A stretch of 9,984 nucleotides of DNA, from positions 1 through 9,984 of the forward strand of contig CANHRF010000027.1 in assembly GCA_947463335.1 (NCBI GenBank), in the 5' to 3' direction. Both the position numbers and the translations under genes were made by a program. Position 1 is the stretch's first letter. Every line of letters begins with the position of its first letter. Origin of the DNA: Actinomycetota bacterium. GTDB taxonomy: Bacteria; Actinomycetota; Actinomycetes; Nanopelagicales; Nanopelagicaceae. The notes under the pieces are model-generated. The model did no database searches. It was not told the DNA's origin and saw only the letters and a program-made list of their open reading frames with translations. Below, piece after piece: positions 6,582 through 9,984 of the stretch.

Positions 6582-7898
6582 CTATTCTTTCACATCAAGT
6601 GCGAGTAGATCTTCCTCATTTTCGCGACGGACAATTACGCGGGCTTTTCCATTATTTACTGCAACAACAGGGGGGCGGGGCACGTGGTTGTAATTACTTG
6701 CCATGCTGCGGCCATATGCACCGGTGGCTGGTATCGCAATCAAATCACCAGGGGCGATATCTGAAGGCAGCGCGATATCACGAATAACAATATCTCCGGT
6801 TTCGCAGTGCTTTCCGACGACTCGTGAAGAAATCGCTTTTGCGGATGATGCACGTTGTGCAATAACCGCGTGATACTGCGCGTCATATAAAGATGGACGG
6901 ATATTGTCACTCATTCCGCCATCGACTGATATGTAGCGACGGGTTGCGCCACCTTCAAGTACAACTTCTTTTGTTGTTCCGACTTCGTACAAAGTAAATG
7001 TTGTCGGCCCCACAATTGCGCGACCGGGTTCAATTGAAATTGTTGGAATAGCAAGGCGATGCTTTTCACAGGCCGCGGTAACTGCGCTGCGCAGAGCTGG
7101 CATAACTTCGCCTGGTTCTAAAGTTTCATCTTCAGGTAGGTAGGCAATTCCATATCCCCCACCTAGATCTAACTCCGGAAGTTCCTTGCCATATGTGTCG
7201 CGATATTTACCAAGCAGTGCGATCAAGCGATCGGCTGCGAGTTGGAATGATTCAGTGCCAAATATCTGTGAACCGATATGTGAATGGAATCCACGAAGTT
7301 CAAGTTCTGGATGAGAAAGTGTGGCTTCGACTGCTGCCCAAGCAGCACCGCTTGCAATAGAGAAACCAAATTTCACATCTTCGTGCGCCGTTGAAATAGA
7401 TTCGTGGGTATGCGCTTGAATTCCCGGCGTTAGGCGCAACATCACGCCTTGCACTTTCTTATGTTTACGCGCAATGGCAGCGACGCGATCAATCTCGTGT
7501 AGTGAGTCCATCACAATGGTTTTAACTCCAACAGATACCGCACGATCGATTTCTGATAAAGATTTGTTGTTTCCGTGAACTTCAATCTTGGCTGGATCAA
7601 TCCCGCCGGCTAAGGCAACAGCCAGCTCTCCCCCTGTGCAGACATCGATTCCGATTCCGCAATCTTTAATCCACTGCGCTACGGCGACGGAGATAAATGC
7701 CTTTGCTGCGTAGTAAACCGTGCCGGCATGCGAACCGAATTCGTCACGGAGCGCGTTATTCCAACCAATGGCGCGTTCGCGAAAGTCTGCTTCATCTATA
7801 AAGAAGGCGGGGGTTCCAAATTCTTTTGCTAATTTAGAGGCCGATATTCCAGACAGGTGTAATTCACCATCAGTGAATGAGATATTTCTCGACCACAT
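6582..7898 (-). CDS. lysA: Diaminopimelate decarboxylase
   Basis: PLP enzyme that decarboxylates meso-diaminopimelate to lysine. The 438 residues have the fold-III order of motifs: PLP lysine in VYYAAKAF (Lys66), HSHIGSQ (205-211), GGGYG (246-250), EPGRAIVG (290-297), VDGGMSDNIRPSLY (325-338), the active-site cysteine loop KHCETGD (363-369), and ATGAYGRSMASNYN near the C-terminus (391-404). Arginine and ornithine decarboxylases of the same fold are less likely given the HCETGD and GAYGRSMASNYN forms and the threonine/lysine neighbours. ATG 7898 lies 3 nt after the argS stop and GGATG inside the argS end may serve as ribosome site. The argS-lysA pairing is a known actinobacterial operon, reported in corynebacteria to respond to arginine and lysine; no riboswitch is seen here. 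Confidence 0.97.
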   Translation of the reverse strand: MWSRNISFTDGELHLSGISASKLAKEFGTPAFFIDEADFRERAIGWNNALRDEFGSHAGTVYYAAKAFISVAVAQWIKDCGIGIDVCTGGELAVALAGGIDPAKIEVHGNNKSLSEIDRAVSVGVKTIVMDSLHEIDRVAAIARKHKKVQGVMLRLTPGIQAHTHESISTAHEDVKFGFSIASGAAWAAVEATLSHPELELRGFHSHIGSQIFGTESFQLAADRLIALLGKYRDTYGKELPELDLGGGYGIAYLPEDETLEPGEVMPALRSAVTAACEKHRLAIPTISIEPGRAIVGPTTFTLYEVGTTKEVVLEGGATRRYISVDGGMSDNIRPSLYDAQYHAVIAQRASSAKAISSRVVGKHCETGDIVIRDIALPSDIAPGDLIAIPATGAYGRSMASNYNHVPRPPVVAVNNGKARVIVRRENEEDLLALDVKE

Positions 7899-7901
7899 GG
7901 T

Positions 7902-9566
7902 TTACATCCGTTCTGGCGCATTTACGCCAAGTAGATCAAGGCCATTCTTCAGTACTTGCAGAGTTGCTGCACAGAGATTAATTCGTGCGCTATGCAGTGG
8001 TGAAATTTGCTCATCTCCCATTGGAAGCACGCGGCAATCGGCGTAGAAACCGTGATAAACCCCGGCTAATTCTTCGAGGTAACGTGCAACTCGGTGAGGT
8101 TCGCGAAGTTCGGCAGCGCTGGCGACAACTCGTGGGAACTCAGCGAGAGAACCAAGAAGCTCGTTCTCGCGGTCGTGGCTAAGTTGTGCGGGATCAAAGT
8201 GTTCTAACCCAGATGGAATTTTTAACTCTGCGGCATTGCGCAAGACTGCGGCAATACGAGCGTGCGCATATTGCACGTAATAAACCGGATTCTCATTTGT
8301 GTTGCGCTTTAAAATATCAATATCCATCACCATTGGCGTATCTACTGGATAGCGAATCAGCGTGTAACGCGCGGCATCGACTCCAACTTTTTCGACTAAC
8401 TCTTCCAAAGTAATGATCGTTCCAGCGCGCTTGGAGAGTTTTACCTCTTCCCCACCTTCCATAATCTTTACGAGTTGCCCAATCAATATTTCAATGTTGT
8501 ATTCAGGATTATCACCTGCACACGCAGAAATCGCCTTTAAGCGATGTATATATCCGTGATGATCAGCGCCCAGCATATAGATGCAGATATCAAAGCCACG
8601 TTCGCGCTTATTGATGTAATACGCAGTATCGGAGGAGAAGTAAGTTAACTCGCCATTGGCTTTTACTAAGACGCGATCTTTATCATCGCCGAAGTCGGTT
8701 GTGCGCAGCCAAGTAGCACCATCTACTTCAAAGACATGTCCTTGCTTGCGCAGCTTTTCTAATCCATGTTCAACGCTTCCACCGTCGTGAAGAGAGCGTT
8801 CCGAGAACCAGGTATCAAAGTGGGTGTTAAAGGTATCTAAAACTCGTTGCTGATCTTTAAGTTGCAATTGATATGCCGCTTCGCGAAAGGCAATTACTCT
8901 CTCGGGGGCGGGTAACTTGGTTATTGATGAATTCTGGGTGACAACTGCTGTTGCTAAATCTTTTATGTAATTGCCTTGATATCCGCCTTCTGGAATCGCT
9001 TCACCTAACGCAGCAGCTTGCACAGATTGCCCAAATAGATCCATCTGATTTCCACGATCGTTAATATAGAACTCGCGCGAAACAGTGGCGCCGGCTGCAG
9101 TTAAAACACGTCCGAGCGCATCACCAACGGCAGCCCAGCGAGTGTGGCCCAAGTGCAGTGGCCCGGTTGGGTTTGCGCTAATAAATTCCAGGTTAACTTT
9201 CACTCCAGCTAACGCGCTACCGCGGCCGTAACTGTTCTGCGCAGTTAATATGGTCCGCACTAAATCTGCTTGGCTAGCGCGATTTAAGGTGATATTTATA
9301 AATCCCGGACCTGCGATATTTACTTCAGATACTTCAGGAAGTTGTTCCAAATCTTTCTTTAAGAGTTCGGCAACTTCGCGCGGGTTCTTTCCTGCTGGCT
9401 TGGCGAGTTGCAACGCAATAGAAGATGCGTAATCTCCGTGATCGCGATTTTTAGGTCGCTCCAGCGGGATCACCGCAGGCACTGCTCCGATCAACTCTCC
9501 ACGCTCAATGGCTCGCGAGATTGCGCCCTGGATCTGGGCTGCCAAAAGATCTGAATGCGAACTCAC
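7902..9566 (-). CDS. argS: Arginyl-tRNA synthetase
   Basis: Class I synthetase charging tRNA-Arg. The 554 residues fit the family: an Add-1-type N-terminal domain (about 1-100), the HIGH signature as HLGH (138-141) within SANPTGPLHLGHTRWA, GADHHGYI (333-340), a KMSKS-type loop KLSKRAGT (376-383), and an all-helical anticodon-binding domain from about 427 (NPVYYVQYAHAR) to the conserved end LLGVNAPERM. The start is GTG at 9564-9566. It has no Shine-Dalgarno sequence but lies 6 nt after a TAACCT box, which suggests a leaderless transcript. It is the first gene of the argS-lysA-hom-thrC-thrB operon, so expression of the amino-acid genes probably depends on its promoter. All key motifs are intact. 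Confidence 0.97.
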   Translation of the reverse strand: MSSHSDLLAAQIQGAISRAIERGELIGAVPAVIPLERPKNRDHGDYASSIALQLAKPAGKNPREVAELLKKDLEQLPEVSEVNIAGPGFINITLNRASQADLVRTILTAQNSYGRGSALAGVKVNLEFISANPTGPLHLGHTRWAAVGDALGRVLTAAGATVSREFYINDRGNQMDLFGQSVQAAALGEAIPEGGYQGNYIKDLATAVVTQNSSITKLPAPERVIAFREAAYQLQLKDQQRVLDTFNTHFDTWFSERSLHDGGSVEHGLEKLRKQGHVFEVDGATWLRTTDFGDDKDRVLVKANGELTYFSSDTAYYINKRERGFDICIYMLGADHHGYIHRLKAISACAGDNPEYNIEILIGQLVKIMEGGEEVKLSKRAGTIITLEELVEKVGVDAARYTLIRYPVDTPMVMDIDILKRNTNENPVYYVQYAHARIAAVLRNAAELKIPSGLEHFDPAQLSHDRENELLGSLAEFPRVVASAAELREPHRVARYLEELAGVYHGFYADCRVLPMGDEQISPLHSARINLCAATLQVLKNGLDLLGVNAPERM

Positions 9567-9572
9567 CAGGCA

Positions 9573-9578
9573 AGGTTA
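9573..9578 (-). promoter_or_regulatory. -10 box of a leaderless argS promoter (operon promoter)
   Basis: On the minus strand TAACCT is followed by TGCCTG and then the GTG start, so transcription starting 7 nt after the box would begin at the start codon. The TAnnnT form and the lack of a ribosome site fit leaderless promoters common in Actinobacteria. No good -35 is visible; TTATGC 16 bp upstream is weak. A small palindrome CCGC-A-GCGG (9579-9587) directly abuts the box and might be an operator. Confidence 0.5.
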
Positions 9579-9591
9579 CCGCAGCGGCAAT

Positions 9592-9620
9592 TTTGCATAA
9601 GGCGTGCTTACCTCTAATCT
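9592..9620 (+). promoter_or_regulatory. Promoter of the tRNA-Leu gene
   Basis: TTTGCA (9592-9597) and TAATCT (9615-9620) are 17 bp apart on the plus strand, a good sigma-70-type fit. Start would be near 9627, leaving a leader of about 37 nt before the tRNA. This leader holds a CACGAG/CTCGTG stem (9632-9637 with 9650-9655). The promoter is divergent from that of argS; both lie in the 97-bp gap. Confidence 0.6.
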
Positions 9621-9663
9621 ATGAACCATCACACGAGTTAGTAAATTCTCTCGTGACGCTCCA

Positions 9664-9745
9664 GCGGGAGTGGTGAAATGGCAGACACGCAAGTCTTAGG
9701 AACTTGTGCTCCGGCGTGCGGGTTCAAGTCCCGCCTCCCGCACCA
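9664..9745 (+). tRNA. tRNA-Leu (anticodon UAG)
   Basis: The full cloverleaf can be traced: acceptor arms GCGGGAG (9664-9670) and CTCCCGC (9735-9741), anticodon stem CAAGT/ACTTG with loop CTTAGGA giving anticodon TAG at 9697-9699, T arm GCGGG-TTCAAGT-CCCGC (9718-9734), discriminator A and an encoded CCA (9743-9745). The long variable region (9707-9717) is of class II type, as expected for leucine. It reads CUN codons, chiefly CUA. The identity is firm from the anticodon plus the long variable arm. No hairpin terminator follows; the next gene starts 18 nt downstream. Confidence 0.97.
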
Positions 9746-9751
9746 GCAGGT

Positions 9752-9757
9752 TAATAT
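9752..9757 (+). promoter_or_regulatory. -10 box before the GTG start at 9764
   Basis: TAATAT is followed by TTAATT and then GTG at 9764-9766, the same 6-nt geometry as argS on the other strand. No -35 with proper spacing is seen, since that region is the tRNA T arm. The following gene may therefore have a leaderless start overlapping the tRNA end, or may simply be co-transcribed with the tRNA. Confidence 0.4.
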
Positions 9758-9763
9758 TTAATT

Positions 9764-9984
9764 GTGGCTAAACAATCGCGGGCAAAGATAAAGATGACGC
9801 AGGCCAAAATTATGCGAGAAGCAGCGGAACGGCGTGCTGCGAAATCTAAATCGAGAAATTACTCAGCCAATAACAGTGAAGTTGATTTAGATGCCTATGC
9901 CGCAGTCGATGGCGCTTGGGTTGAAATCGGTCTCAGCGCTCCTGCACGACGCGCGCTAATCGATGAAGGGCTATACAAAGTAAG
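9764..9984 (+). CDS. Basic protein of unknown function, possible helix-hairpin-helix type (5' part only)
   Basis: An open frame runs from GTG 9764 to the window end (73 codons), with an in-frame stop just upstream at 9752-9754. ATG codons at 9794 and 9812 are alternative starts. The first 30 or so residues are very basic and probably helical (MAKQSRAKIKMTQAKIMREA, then ERRAAKSKSR), as in nucleic-acid-binding proteins. Residues about 55-72 read EIGLSAPARRALIDEGLYKV, which recalls the GxPAxRAL...GI...L segment that precedes a helix-hairpin-helix-like motif in small bacterial proteins. The motif itself would lie beyond the window, so this assignment is tentative. It follows tRNA-Leu by 18 nt on the same strand. 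Confidence 0.65.
   Translation, partial: MAKQSRAKIKMTQAKIMREAAERRAAKSKSRNYSANNSEVDLDAYAAVDGAWVEIGLSAPARRALIDEGLYKV

Noticed and set aside
6578..7901. Lysine riboswitch or threonine attenuator within the operon
   Set aside because: The gaps before lysA and hom are only 3-4 nt and no leader peptide or long structured leader precedes argS, so there is no room for such elements.

Overview
The window looks like a chromosomal segment of a low-to-mid-GC actinobacterium, most plausibly a small-genome freshwater lineage such as the acI/Nanopelagicales group. The placement is inferred. It rests on the gene order argS-lysA-hom-thrC-thrB-rho, which is classical for Actinobacteria (the same order occurs around Mycobacterium rho), on an Arg/Asp-rich insert in Rho typical of that phylum, and on base composition that by eye is well below most high-GC relatives. 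No mobile element, CRISPR array, rRNA or phage gene was seen.

Layout from left to right. 1-183 is the 3' end of a plus-strand gene with an unusual C-terminus: a CorC/HlyC-type CBS segment that runs straight into a membrane helix. 302-679 (minus) is a small secreted Ala/Lys-rich protein with its own strong ribosome binding site and terminator. It is divergent from a TetR-family regulator at 884-1489 (plus). The roughly 200 bp between them holds a palindrome close to tetR and a tandem 7-bp direct repeat upstream of the secreted gene. The TetR gene converges on rho (1505-3124, minus), with a 10-bp perfect stem-loop at the junction.

From 9566 down to 3265 on the minus strand lies a tight five-gene operon: argS, lysA, hom, thrC, thrB, with junctions from 5-nt gaps to a 4-nt overlap. 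It joins arginyl-tRNA synthetase to the last step of lysine synthesis and to the three steps from aspartate semialdehyde to threonine. rho follows after a 140-nt gap that carries a candidate promoter. No lysine riboswitch or threonine attenuator is visible. Feedback control is probably at the enzyme level, through the ACT domain of Hom.

At the right end, divergent promoters separate argS from a tRNA-Leu(UAG) with an encoded CCA end. The tRNA is followed by the start of a basic protein (9764 to the edge of the window). Both argS and this last gene start with GTG placed 6 nt after a TAnnnT box, which suggests leaderless transcripts.

Most of the window is ordinary core metabolism. The parts that deserve a second look are the odd C-terminus at 1-183, the secreted protein/TetR pair with its intergenic sites, and an intergenic motif shared by the tetR, rho and (partly) argS upstream regions.
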